Source: Myripristis murdjan
Lineage: Eukaryota > Chordata > Actinopteri > Holocentriformes > Holocentridae
Length of the DNA stretch: 64,000 nt
Assembly: GCF_902150065.1 (NCBI RefSeq)
Contig: NC_043990.1
Span: 7,213,276 to 7,277,275 of the forward strand
Direction: 5' to 3'
A program made the position numbers and the translations under genes. How positions within the stretch are numbered: the first letter of the stretch is position 1; each line of letters opens with the position of its first letter. Below the pieces are notes generated by a model. The model saw nothing but the letters and a program-made list of their open reading frames with translations, was not told the DNA's origin and ran no database searches. Of this stretch, positions 44,940 through 58,000 are shown piece by piece.

Positions 44940-47034
44940 ATTTGAAGAATTTAGGTTGTTAAGCGAAAGTAAAACTAAACTCTGGTAGAAAGAGAGAATG
45001 AAGCTCTAATGTTTGAGTGACGCAGAGCCGCTTACATAGAGAAAGACAGCACAACAATCATTTATTTCTACATCAAAAACATTAACAGGAACAACAGAAA
45101 GGGAAAACAAGAAAACCAGAGGGAAGACAGAAGAAGTGACTTATAATCCAAAGAATGACCTTACAGAAAAAATGTGCACCAGGGAAAAATGTGTTTGTGC
45201 TTTTTTTTTTTTTTTTTTTTTTTTAAGAGCACATGTTTTAAATGTGTTATTGTGATTGTAATGTGTAATGACTGATTAGTTATTGGTTCATTCCAGGTTT
45301 GATCCATTTCAAAGGTGAAATCTTTTGACTTCTCCTTTGGTTTAGTTGAAACTGGAAGCTGAGATCATTTACCACAAATGTGCTGATGCCACATTTCTCA
45401 GTTTGTATTGACAGTGTTCATGAATGTCCAGAGAGGCTGCTTGTATTTTCCTTCCAGCTGCTGAGTGTCAGTCGGAGCTGCAGACTCTGTTCATGCCTCA
45501 CTGAGAACAAAACACCAAAACACAGCAGCATCAGCATCAGTCCTGCTCTGGACCGGCCTGGCTTTCACTTTGAGCGCCTCACCATCAACACACGCGTATC
45601 TGTTACAGAGTCAGTAAGGCCTTCAGCTCCGGACCTCAGGCTCTGATTTCTAACAATAAAAAAATTATCTTTGTACTGAAGAAACCACAATTTCTGTATT
45701 TATTTACTCCCTCACTCCCTTTTCCACCCTATGTAGTGCCCTTCACAGTTCATCAGAATGCACCTTGGTACCTGCCTCACTTCCTTTACCTCACTTCCTT
45801 TTCTCCCCTTTTCTTGTTGATAATTTGCTCTAGTTTTGACTCGTTTACCTGATTAAGTTCACCTGTTCACTCCTTATTTAAAGACTGCACTGCCTCCCTC
45901 CTTCACATGGGGCCTCAGCTCTTTTAAGGAGTTTATCTTGCTCTTATCTTACTTTATATAAGTACATCCATGTTAGTTTAACTGAGAACTTTATTTATCT
46001 TTATTTCTCTAAAATGGACACGAGACTAATTTAATTCACCGTGGTGTGTTTTGATATTGTATCTGTTTTCTTTCATAGTCAAAGCCTGTGTATGTCTTCC
46101 TTTTTTCCTTTAATGTTCATAAATGCAATTCTTTAATTTGAAGAAATAAAGCTTCGTTCAGAGGACTCAATTTTCCTGACTTTCAAGCATTCTGCCTTTA
46201 AACAACACCTTTAATTCTGCACCTTATTTACATGATCTTCCTCAGTGAGTTTAGCTTTGTAGCAACTCAACATGAACCAAGAATCAAAAGTTGCCTGCCG
46301 TGAGAATAAATGAAAAGTAACAGTGGAGAATCAAATCTTCCATGGTTCCAGTTAACCCATTTAGGCAAATGCTTGTTTGCATGAAAGTCTCTATTCTGTA
46401 TGTGAAAATGGCTTGAATTGTGAATCATTTTATTTGCATTTGTTTTCTATGATTTGGGGATTATTTGAGATGTTTAGATCATGAAAAAAAGGTCTTAAAA
46501 CAACAGGAATATGAATGATTGGAGAAAAAAAATCAAGGCGGCTGGAAGCTCATAAATAAACACAAACAAACAATACAGGAGTGTTAATCACAGCTTAACG
46601 TATATTTGTCAGGACAGCACTATGAGCTCCACTGTTATTAAACTCTTTTCCTCTCTCTTTCTGAGTGAAACCACGTTGTGAAATATTCTCTCCCAGTGAA
46701 AAACTAACCAGCCTTGGCAATCAGAGGAACCATATATATGAATGAGACCTCCTCATCATGAGCAGTGTTGTCTGGGGTCGCTGTTGTTCTCAAACTGCAG
46801 CAGCTCCTGTCACAGGGAGGGAGGAGCACACAGTCTTAATCTGACAGCAATCTGATAATAATCTGACTGATCTCTGCAGGGAAACTCTCTCTTCACTTCC
46901 CGCCTCCACAGCAAGGTCAGAGGTCAGGCTCAGCTACACAACCATGGATGTGACATCACAGAGGAATCAGCAGTGTCACAGCGCCACCTCTGGACAGATG
47001 ATGTATTTCACCGCTGAGCTGTGGGAGAGAAACC
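44940..47034. other. L spacer, right copy, before the P-like element
   Basis: Collinear with 640-2,735. A poly-T run lies at 45,202-45,224, and AATAAA-like hexamers near 46,143. No gene recognised. Confidence 0.6.
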
Positions 47035-47623
47035 CATAGACATAATATACGTAGACGCCTCATAGGCTGCCGCTGCCTATTGGAGCTGACGTAGCAGCGT
47101 GGCCGCCATCTTGGATGGGTCCCTAATGCGCTCCCAGTGCATTTATTTCTACTGTATCCCCAACTTTAATAATCCATAACTCCCCGAATTTTTACCCGGT
47201 TTTCCCAGGGTTTGGTTTGTTACAAACAGCAGAGTTTCAGTTATGATACAGGATGCTGTCACACATTAAAAATACGTACTTTCATGCTGAAAGACTTTGT
47301 ATTATAACAAAAACATATGGTATGGCATATAGATAAATGTATAAATGAATTCATTTTATAATTTAAAAAAGAAACAAGTTTGATTGTTCATTTGAATTTA
47401 TTTCTCTCTCTTTCTCTCACACACACACACACAGAGGACCTCACTGACAATCTGACCCGTCCTGTCAAAATCATCAGGCTTGAAGTGCTCACTACAGAGC
47501 TTTGACGACTCGGTCGCAACAAAACCCTCCCGTCTTATAGCAACTTCCCACTGCCTCCTCAAGCCTGTATTACTGGGAAACCTTTGAAAAGAAAAAGAAA
47601 AAACAAAACAAAACAGCAAGAGT

Positions 47624-47661
<38 letters not shown>

Positions 47662-47958
47662 CAGTTCCTGCTGTAATAACGTTACACGTAAGTAACGGTG
47701 ATATAATATTATAAATGGTAAAATAACCAAAATTATTGTTCAGTCTTACTTCTGAAAGGTAATCCCACGTGATCTGGTTTAAATCCTGTGCCGGTTATTG
47801 CAATCATAAGCTGCACAAAATACCGGCATTTTTGCTAGCTCTCCATTGACTCTGGTTGACTCTGGTGCTAGCCTAGAGTGAAGAGACCCATCCAATATGG
47901 CAGCGACGCTGCTCACGTTCCAGCACGTCATGAGGCGTCTACGTATATTATGTCTATG
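47035..47958 (-). mobile_element. P-like (THAP9-type) DNA transposon, internally reduced
   Basis: 924 bp, flanked by an 8-bp duplication GAGAAACC (47,027-47,034 and 47,959-47,966). Ends are perfect inverted repeats of 29 bp starting CATAGACATAATATACG, extending imperfectly to about 85 bp. The matching empty site in the left block reads GGGAGTGAAATCCCCTGATG near 2,727. On the minus strand two pieces of a THAP zinc finger are present. The first starts at 47,829 (MPVFCAAYDCNNRHR, the first two cysteines). The second lies at about 47,425-47,590 (RFPSNTG, RRQWEVAIRR, LCSEHF, the Trp and C-x2-H). No RNase H-like transposase core follows. 8-bp duplications, CA...TG ends and a THAP domain point to the P superfamily. 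Confidence 0.8.
47425..47829 (-). pseudogene. THAP zinc-finger remnant of the P-like element
   Basis: Exon 1 starts at 47,829 (MPVFCAAYDCNNRHRI) but meets a stop (TAA) soon after in this frame, before the nearest GTAAGA donor. A pyrimidine-rich acceptor TTTTCAAAG at about 47,586 precedes the second part, RFPSNTGLRRQWEVAIRREG then FVATESSKLCSEHFKPDDF. THAP domains bind DNA as C2CH fingers and are the N-terminal DNA-binding part of P-type transposases. The finger's landmarks C-x4-C, W and C-x2-H are all visible, but the frame appears broken in exon 1. Confidence 0.65.
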
Positions 47959-48514
47959 GAGAAACCCCCTGATAAGGATGTCATGTGACTTCCTGTTGGG
48001 CTACACAAGAGCTCAGGCTGTGGTGTGATGGGGACACATCAGCTTATTAAAAAAAATGTGATTTTAAATTCTCATCATAGTTTCCCAGGTTTTGAGCAGG
48101 TTCATGACACCATAGACAGTCCATGTGGAGACACAAAACAGTTCAGTTCATGTCTCTTACAGGGCAGGCTGATGCCTCAGTGTGTGACATGATGTAGGAG
48201 ATGAAGTCAGATACAAGAGCAGCTCAGGTTGATGCTGTTCATACTGTATCTGGGTAAGTTGTAAAAAGTTAACCTCCTACACCGCTTTCTGACCTCTTTC
48301 CTTCTCCTCCTCAACATGCCAATCAGCTGACCCATCTCCTTGTTCTAGTGTCTTGTTGTTGTTGTTGTTGTTGTTGTTATTTTTGTCCTATAAAACTTTG
48401 TTGCTCTGACAGATGTTACAGTCTGATGAAAACACCATCAGGCTGTACATGTCTGCTAGCTGTAGCTGGCAGGGTGTCACTATATGTTTGTTTTAATGCT
48501 AATTTACGCACACA

Positions 48515-48542
48515 CGCATGCGCACACATACACACATACACA

Positions 48543-48595
<53 letters not shown>

Positions 48596-48600
48596 ACACT
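48515..48600. repeat. CA microsatellite
   Basis: Interrupted (CA)n with CATACA units, paralogue of 10,356-10,431. Confidence 0.95.
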
Positions 48601-48704
48601 TTAGCCTGAAGAACTGGCAGACTTTGTTTATCCTCAGTTTTGTTTCATATCCTCATGATGACTTGTAAAGTTCAGTCCAGCCTCTTATTCTGCACCTCCA
48701 GAAA

Positions 48705-49972
48705 GTTGCACCTCTGAAAGTACTGACATTCTGTACTTAAGTAGAAGTAAAGATACTTGTGTGAGAAAATACTCTGGCAAAAGTAGAAGTACCAATTCAA
48801 CTTCTTTACTCAAGTAAAAGTAAGAAAGTACAGGCTCTGAAATGTACTTAAGTACAAAAATAAAAGTAAAAATGAATTTTTTACCATTAATGTACCTTTT
48901 TTGATAGCTCGGCAAGACGAAAAAAAAAGTTCAGAGCATACAAAACAGGAACTTGCAAAGTGCTGGTACAAAGAAAATAAAAATCATGCAACAGTCTAGT
49001 TTTGCTGCAAGCCCAGTTTCACACAGTAATCAAGACTGAACTGACCAGAGGTCTTGAATGAGTACCTTGATAACAGCTTTGGTACTCTCAATACTTAATA
49101 TACTTAACGTATATGACTTTTAACAGATTTTTTCTTGCTTCTCCGACTCTGTTCCATCGTTGGCTGACGTTATCTTCCCTGGCCACTGTCTTCCTCCATG
49201 TCTCCAGATTTCTCTTTATGGTTTTCTTTTTCTTAACTGCTCTCATACCCTGCACCCTCTCTCCCTCCCTTTCCCTCTCTGTGCAGGGTTTCCTCCAGGA
49301 TTTTTTGAAACTGTGGGGGAGGGCTTCAGCATTAATGTTAATAATTTTTACCGCAGATCTTTTGTAGCACAGAGGAGATATGCTGCTCAAACACTTGGTA
49401 TGTAGTGTTAGTGTATGTTTATGAGTTGTAGAACATAATAAATTATCTTGAAGTAGTAGATGTTACATTATTATTTGTTTTAAAAAATGTAAATTACTTA
49501 TCAAACAGACCTAACAATTCAACTACCAATGAATGAGCAGTAATATGCATGTGATAACATAGATTGAAAAATAAGCCAAAGTGATACCTCTTCTCTGAAT
49601 AGACAAACTAAGCCAGTGTGCTGCTGTTAGCCAGTGAAAATAGATCGGAGTGGCAACTCTTCGCTTTGTTACACAATCTATGTCAGCGTGCTGCTGTAGC
49701 CTGGAATTTTTCTCTGCCTTTTGTTCTCGTACGGTGCTGGTGCCGGTGCAGGTGTTGTAATTTTTTTCTTGGTGGTAAAGAGCCCGCCCGCCCCCACCAA
49801 AAAGAGAGAGAGGGGGAGAGAGAGGTAAAAAGCCTCTTTTGACAATGTAAGGAGTAAAAAGTACAGATATTTGTGTTCAAATGTAGGGAGTAAAAGTAAA
49901 AAGTCGGCAGAAAATTAAATACTCAAGTAAAGTACAGATACCTGAAAAATCTACTTAAGTACACCTCTGGAA
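48705..49972. mobile_element. hAT-like element, right-block copy
   Basis: Bounded by CACCTCTG-like sequence on the left and, on the minus strand, CAGAGGTGTACTTAAGTA on the right. Both ends carry strings of AAGTA/TACTT, the usual look of fish hAT elements. No transposase frame was recognised. An 8-bp target duplication was not clearly found, so the exact limits are uncertain. Confidence 0.5.
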
Positions 49973-50163
49973 AACAAGAGAATCAGTGAAGGTGCTCTGG
50001 AGCATGAAATTCATTTGTATGTCAGCTTTATCAAGAATCAAAGCAAAAATTAACAAAAAATAAATTATGAATACTAAACCCTCAGTGAATTTCAAGTTAT
50101 ATCACAAAACGTTTTAAAACTTTGAAAAGGTTAATTTACTTTCTTTTTGCCTGTAGACTCTTA

Positions 50164-51097
50164 TACCCCTTTTCCACCAGGGCTGGTTCGGAGCCGGTGC
50201 CTGACTTAGCACCAGTTTTTTGGTTTTCCACCGCCCGAGCTGGGGCCAAACTGGTGCCAAACTGGTTCCAAACTGGTGCTAGGCAAGCACCGACTCCGAG
50301 CAGGGGCTAAACAGGAGCCAGAGAAAGAACCGATGACGCGGCCCACCGCGTCATTGGTGGGCAGGGTTACAAAACAAAACAGGAACTGCGAACGCTATAA
50401 ACATAAACAATAATCCCCGAGAAGCCGCGGGTTATACTGATTTTACAACGGCATGGAACGCGGCTCAGCAAATTACATTTAAGGATGAGAAGCACCCGTT
50501 TTATAACTAAACATCGCTGTCATTCGTTCCGATCGCGAATCCGACAGGTAGCCGGCAATAATTGTGTTTTTCGCCTCTGTATTGAAATGTAGGCTTGTAA
50601 AGACACAAGCAGTATTTGCATCGCTAATAAATCTAGATCCTGCTCCACCCGGGGCCAGAAACTGTATCGGGAAAGCAGCATTATATGCTTGACTGAGACG
50701 CGGCTCACGAACATCACCCCCGACTCACTGATCAGTTTCACCGGCTTCAGGACAGGACGGGCGGACAGAGACAGAGACGCTGCAGCCACTGGATAGTATG
50801 AGTGTGCAGTTTTATGTGTGTTGAAGTGATGAAGCTGCCGTGACAATGTAATTTCCTGCAAAGGATTAATAAAGTATCATTCATTCATTCATTCATGATG
50901 GTTATTGTGATTCTGAGCGAGCGTCTCGCGCACCCGTCATCACGTTTTCCGAAGACGTCATGACGTGGCTCTGAATTGGCTCCACTTTGCTCTTGACCGG
51001 TGGAAAAGCAAACTGGTTCTTCGTTGGCACCAGTTAAGCACCGGCTCTAGCACCAGCTCCGAACTAGCACCAGGTTTTTTCTGGTGGAAAAGGGGCA
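50164..51097. mobile_element. PIF/Harbinger-like non-autonomous element
   Basis: 934 bp with inverted ends TACCCCTTTTCCACCAG and (minus strand) TGCCCCTTTTCCACCAG, flanked by a 3-bp TTA duplication (50,161-50,163 and 51,098-51,100). Subterminal repeats of GGTGCCAAACTGG type face each other (50,195-50,290 and 51,000-51,075). TTA duplications fit PIF/Harbinger. There is no transposase; the middle is a LINE fragment. Confidence 0.7.
50510..50896 (+). mobile_element. LINE fragment nested in the Harbinger-like element
   Basis: A frame near 50,690-50,770 reads LTETRLTNITPDSLISFTGF, resembling the endonuclease domain of L2-type LINEs. It jumps to a 3' tail, TTAATAAAGTATCATTCATT plus (ATTC)n, at 50,855-50,896. 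The LINE is thus internally deleted and sits inside the DNA element. Confidence 0.6.
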
Positions 51098-51167
51098 TTA
51101 GTCTAATGCCAAGTTTAATTCAGTGTGCTTTACTGGCACCACAACAGAGATCACAGTTTGTATCTGT

Positions 51168-51209
<42 letters not shown>

Positions 51210-51914
51210 AAACATTATGTGTCGGCCAGTATTTACAACACTTTAACATTTAACAGTCCAGTTTAAACTTGCATTTTTCTCTTCTGGTCAAAACATGAAG
51301 GACAAAAGGTGGTAGGGAAATTTTGGTGTTACTTTAAAGATGGTGGAGAAACGTTGATATTGTACACCAGAGAAATCATCATAATCATCTATCTATAAAG
51401 ACATTATTTGTGAAATTGTTGTTTATATGAATAAGTGAAACAGATTTTTTTAGATTCTAAAACTATGATGCAAAAATAAACAACTCTTAGTTTTTATAAA
51501 CATTTTATTAAATCATCAAACCCATATTTTATACATAGTGCTCTAGCAAAGGGGATGTCATACAAAACCACACACACACACACACTTCAAATTGGAATGT
51601 GGTGAACCAAATAAAATCCCAAATGAATGAGACCAAATAAGAGCCAGAGAATGAAGCAGTCAAATAAAAGATAAAAGCAGCTCCAGAAAACCAAGAGGAA
51701 AGTGTAACGCTGTGCAAGGAAATATAGTTTACAAAACTGGATTTAATATCAAATTCATCTTTACTCATTTTAACATCTACTCACAGTATCTGATGAGTGT
51801 TGCTCACTGAACAACAAAACCCACTTCACCACATAAAAAAACGTAAAAAAAAAATTATTGCCTGTTCTAACACACACTCAAAAAGCCATTACAGAAAGAT
51901 TTGAACGTCTGTAC

Positions 51915-52313
51915 CAGGGCCGCCCCTCCCTACACGCAGAACACGCAGCTGCGTAGGGCCTCACGATACATGGGGGGCCTCATTTTGCCCGTGGGCATAG
52001 TGCGCGTGTCGCCCACGGTATGCGCACAATGCCCACAGAATGATGATGGCCCTGCCGTGGCAAACATGTCTGTAATTTTCGCACATTTGGCAGCATTTGC
52101 TTGAAGAGCAAGTTTCTTTTTTTCTCGCAATTTCTCTGCGCCACCTTTGCGTTTTCTCTTCATCTCAGTAGATCCTATGAGATAATGTTCGACCCACATT
52201 GCACTGCACACCGGTGCACCGAGCCACAGGCTCGTGATATGATTGGGCCAGCCCTGTGGGGGGCTCCAAATAAAATACCGCTTCAGGCCCCAATTTGGCC
52301 AGGGGCGGCCCTG
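51915..52313. mobile_element. hAT-like MITE, right copy
   Basis: Paralogue of 11,744-12,135, 399 bp. The terminal inverted repeats CAGGGCCGCCCC and GGGGCGGCCCTG are perfect here. It is flanked by GTCTGTAC on the left and GGCTGTAC on the right. 8-bp duplications with CAGGG ends fit the hAT superfamily. Confidence 0.7.
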
Positions 52314-53008
52314 GGCTGTACAATGACACAGCAGAGCGCTGAGCCACACCAGCAACCAATGTCAAATTCAATTTGTGTGATTAATAAACTAGCTGATTAT
52401 GAATATTAGAATACTGATAATGAATTCACAACACAAAGATGGTGCGGCTCTCAGCATGTTGTAGCTAATGTTGTAGCCGTTTCCCTCTAAATGTCTGGTC
52501 ATCATATCCATATTGCTAATGATGGTTTATCAAAAATATCATTGTGTGAGTATATTGAGAAAGCAACAATATTCACCCCAACAATAAGGTCAGAATATCA
52601 ATATTGAAGAATTTGAAGGGAAAAAAAGTGATATTTGATTTTGTCAATATTGCCCAGCCCTACTCTGCTGATGTTATTCCTGTTGTTTCACATGTAGAGT
52701 CATGTGCCAATTTAAGAAAATCTGCATTTGATAGTAAGTTTGTACACGATGGAGCCAAAATGCAGGAATTCAGTGTATATGATGAATGAACATAAAATAT
52801 TTCCTTTTTTTGGATCAGTGGAACAAAGCAGTTATGATCAATTTGACCTGAACTCAAACTTTCTTAAGTATTTTTTTTTTTTCTTTCAGTAAAATAAGTT
52901 TTGTTAATATCCATTTTTGATTGAAATAGTGCACATGTTCTCTAAGAAAGAAAAATATATTTTGATGCCTTGATGACTTCCTGGAATCCACCATCCGTTT
53001 TATCTTCA

Positions 53009-54973
53009 CTAATTCTCTCTGTCAAGACAGGGGGAATCAGTGGAAGAGGTCAGGGGAAGAGGTGCAGCTTTGACAGATGAAGCTGAACTGTCTGAAGCTA
53101 CAAACACAACACAAAGTCAGATGATTTAAAATGAAATGATCAGTAACAAAGTGAGGAACAGAACTGGTCATGAACAATTACTGCTGAGTGATTATGCGTG
53201 TCTGTCCTTCTGATTAAAAAAACTAGGTCACTAGGCCAGAATACTTACTGTTCGCTTTTTCAAACCCTGAAATACAAACAAGAAATTACAATATTAGATA
53301 ATTATGAACAATTTAAAATTTATATTTAAACAGAAGAACATTCTCTATTATGTGCATCACTATTACTAGATATGACAAATGTATTCTGAAGATTTACATT
53401 TCATGCAGTTTGCATGACCAGAAGCACCACACACAAAATATTAGGTTACAGAACACAAACAGTACTCAAAGTGTCACAGGCAGGTGTGTTAAAAATTAAA
53501 AACTGAATTCTGTTAAAGAAAGAAACTCTTCTCTTACCATTGTTTCTTTTTCTCCAAATGAAGACTCCAGTGATGCAGATCGTCACCAGGACCAGCAGGC
53601 CGACAACAGCTCCAACAACAACACCAGTGGGAAACTCTGAGGGAGAATCTGGAGCTGAACTATCGAGCTAAACCTCGAGCTAAACTAAACTATGCCACCA
53701 TGAAGGAACATATATGGAACATATACAGTCAATACAAACTGCAGTGCATGAGAAAACATAACCTGGGACATAACCTTATAATAGATGCTATATGTAAATT
53801 ATTTTAAAAGCTGGAGAAAGTAAAAACATCAACATGACTAATAAAATCTGAATTGCCCTGGATGACTGAATTAAACGAAATGACAACAAAATGATAAAGA
53901 GAAAAATAATCCAGCACAGAACAACCAAAATAAAACTCCTGAACTACAAGTCAAGTAGACTAGACGTGTCTTTACCACCTTCCTCAGGTCTTCTGATCTC
54001 AGTCTTACCCCAGTTGGTCTTGATCATTTTTGGGTCCAATTTGGTGACGATGTCCTCCGCGACACCAGAGAGCTGAAACACACAGCTGTACCTCCCCCAG
54101 TCTTCAGGTTTGACTGATGAAACGTGCAGGTCAACGCTCTTCTGGAAGGTTCCATCGTGGTTGTGGAGGATCTCTCCGTGGTCCACATCCTCATAAAACT
54201 CTTCTCCGTCTCTCGTCCAGAACAACATGATTTTGTTGGGGTAGAAACCTGAAGCGTGGCAGGTCACTGGAGAGGAGGGAGTCTTCTGGAGGAGAGACAC
54301 CGAGGGAAGCTCTGGAGAGAGAGAGAGAGAGACAGACACACAGACAGACACACAGACAGACAGACAGAGAAGAGAGAGAGAAAGTTGAGGAAGAAGAAGA
54401 GAGGAAAGGAGTTGGAGTTTGGGGGGAAGGCAGAGAGAAAGACAGAGGCAGAGAAATGGATTTGGGAGAAACAGAGACAGAAACCAGTAGAAACAAGCTG
54501 AATAAACAAGCTTGCATTACAGTTTTATGTACAGTGGGTCTATATAGCTTTGTTCATATTCACTGTAATATTACTGTACATTAGCAACACAAGAGGCATA
54601 TGAACAGTTGTGACCATCACACACATCAGGTCATGTGAGTCTACCTTTTCTCAGCAGAGTGCTCCTCCCATAGTCCAAATACTTCTTCAGCCAATCAACG
54701 CAAATCTGGGTGAGGTAGTTCTTATACATTTCCAACTCAGCTCTTTTCACATCAAACTTGTGTTTGGTGAAGACAGCCTGTGGTATTGGAGCAATCCATG
54801 TCATTGTCTTCAGGTCCAGCACTATAAAGTCTTCTCCATCATAACCATGCTGATCAAATCCATTCACGTCTCCAGTCTCATCGTCCCATTCACACCCGTA
54901 CATTTTCTGGACAATGTGAACACCTGAGAGAGAGACAGAGACAGAGTCTGCAGTAAACCAGAGTGAGATCCAC

Positions 54974-55031
<58 letters not shown>

Positions 55032-58000
55032 CTATCAGTGGCTGATATCACATCTTCACCACAGAGACACACTGACCCACACACACCAAAATTGAAGATC
55101 TACACCTGCTGCTGTTATTGGCTGGACGGACGCCACTCACAGCCAAACATAATGTGGACAGTGTGGACAGCTGAGAGAGAGACAGAGAGGCAGAGACTGT
55201 TGTCCAACACACGGACATCCTAACACAGTCACTATCCACTCTTTCAGAGACACACTGACACACACACACACACCAACACACAGACATCCTAACACAGTCA
55301 CTATCCTCTCTTTACCACAGAGACACACTGACACACACACACACACCAGCACACACTTTATCTACACTGTTGAAGGCAGCAGCTTCATGTGAGCAGCTGA
55401 AACCAGCACACCATCCATCAATAATTCCATACAACCAACAGCTTTTACACATGCATATGTTGGCTTTTTCTTCTGCCTAGTGGAACAAACTAAGAGTAAT
55501 TATCATCAAATTCATAACTCTGTTATATATTCATTCAGGGATTGACACACAGCAGTCAATACAGAGCTAATATTATCTAATCTTTGTTTCTACCATATAT
55601 TTATTATGGCCTGCACACACTGCATCCAAGACCACCTGACTGTGTTTCATTCAAATCTGTGAGGGACTAAAACTTCAGTATCAAGCAGCTGACAATGTGA
55701 GAATAAAGAAGTGTTGATGGAGTGTTGCATGGACTGTTTTAATAGTCTGTTTTAGCAGCATAAAGAGAAACATTAACAAACCTCCAGTTTGGTTGAAGCG
55801 CTGCTTTGCAGTCTCAATGTTGGTTATGTAGGCCTTCTGGGAGCCCAACAAGGCTTCAGTTTCCCTCTCCCAGAACTGAGGATCTTCAGCTGTCACGTTG
55901 ACCATCCAGTCCTGTTTGGGTTGTGCTCTCTGTGTGTTGCTGTCATAGTAAACAATCTGAGCACCGTCAACTAAACCAACAGCCACAAACTCTGGGAAGT
56001 TTGCGACCTGAGATGATGCTGTGTAGAAATACTTCATGGAATGAAGCACTGTAGGACAAATCAGTTTTATGATTTTTTTAAGACAAACATTTGTAATCCT
56101 GAAATATAACACCAATTTGAAGCATTTGTTTTTTGTGCATAGATAAACCAATTGACAACTTTCAATTATTTTGTAAAAGGATTGTAGTTCCTCCTGCACA
56201 CTTATAATGACTTATACTTTGCTATGAAATGACATCTTTAATCCCAATATGCTGAAAAACATATATTTTTTCAAATATTTTGCTACCTAAAATTCATGAC
56301 TTTTTATTTCAAAAACAAACAAACAAAAACACCTTTGGTTCTGCCCTCAAAGCAATATCATCTTCTTCAGTAATAAAACATAAATATTGAAAACCTGAGC
56401 ATTTCAAGTGAAACTCTTCAAATTCAGTAATTTATAATTTGCTATAAATAAGCAAATAACAATTGTATGTTCACACTCATTATGAAATCTGAACTATTTA
56501 CAATATTGTTTAAAATATATGTATTACATTTTATTGGTAATAAATCTAACTGTGCATTTGATCTAATATTTGGAGGTGATTGCGACATATATTACTATTT
56601 TTTTTTTTAATAATGTTATCATATAATTAAGTGGAAAGCTGTCAAGATATCATTCTCTGACTACAGACAGAAACTACAGAGGGAGTTTGGGCAGCCTCGC
56701 CTGCTTAGTCAGTCCCAAGTTTGAGCAGGCAGCAGGGGGAAGGTGCTTCTCACCACAGCCTCCTCACTGCTTCCTCTCAGCAACAGTTCATCTTTTGGCA
56801 GTAGTTTGCCTCTCAGCCAGGTCTTCAGCAGCAATCAGCATCAGCTGCCCCGCCGACACCTTCGAGGGTGTCCCCTCAGTTGGACTGAGCCCTATCAGCT
56901 CCACCAGCTATGGGAATATCAGTGAAAAGCACATCGTCTGCATTCCAGCCGATGGTTTCTGTCAGACACAGCCAGCAGTCACACCATAATATTCATCAAC
57001 CCTCCCCAGCTCCACAATCACTAAGCCAACAGGCAGAACCATGGAAAGCAGCACAAGCTCCTGCTGTTCCTCCCAAACATGTAGCTCAAGAAACACTTCC
57101 TGTGCCACCTACCCACATAGCTCCACTCGATGGGGGTTATCAAGCTCCCCTGAGCACTACAAATATCAACTGCTGCAGAAAGGCTGGCTCAGTGCTTTCT
57201 GTATGATCCATACTTGTACACACACAGAGGCCAACCTCCTAAAGATGTGGATTCATTGTCGTCCCTGTGGATTTGCAAATCTTCTGTTGTGCATCAGAGA
57301 AGGCTAATGGGGCGGTGGCTTACTTGAACGTCACAAACCAGAATGGCCACACCTCGTCTCTTTCTTGCAGACAGGGTCAGGAGTGGTTCCTAAACAACAG
57401 CCATCATGCCTTGTCTGGAGCTCAGTGCAGCTCTGTCAGGTGCACAGCTGTGCCAGACACTGCAGAGGGAACTGACCATACCACATAGCCAGCTAACAAT
57501 TCACCTGCCTCAGCTCAGACAGACATAAAGCTGGCACTTATCCAGAGTGCAACAGGACTGCTTATCCAAGGACAGTAAACTGTTGCAAGCATATAAGCCT
57601 GTGTCCTATTCCAGCATGATTTGTGCATTGTCCCATGAGTATGACCACACCGCAGGCCTCATCAGAGTGGGGGACAGGTTGTGATGTGCTGAAGACTGAA
57701 GCCATGATTACCTCCACCCAGTGGTTCTTGCCCCTGCTCACCCAATTACCCACCTTTTGATCAAAGATTTTGACCCGAAGCTCCTGCTTCCTGGACCAAA
57801 GCGGGTGTTTGCAGAGCTAAGCCAAATGTCTTGGATGATCTGAGGCAGACAAGCTGTACAGCAACATTAAAGTGCGTGGAATGTCAGTGTTGGTGGGGAG
57901 CACCTACCATCCCCAAAATGGCAGACCTTCCACCCATTTGCCTTCTCCTGCATCGCCCCCCCTTCTATTCAACGGGCATGGGCTGTTCTGGACCCTTCTC

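Larger units (their letters stand above)
47967..53008. other. L spacer, right copy, after the P-like element
   Basis: Collinear with 2,745-3,194 and 10,258-12,838. It holds a CA tract (48,515-48,600), a hAT-like element (48,705-49,972), a Harbinger-like element (50,164-51,097) and a hAT-like MITE (51,915-52,313). The intervals 51,240-51,740 and 52,400-52,990 are AT-rich without any recognisable gene. Confidence 0.6.
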
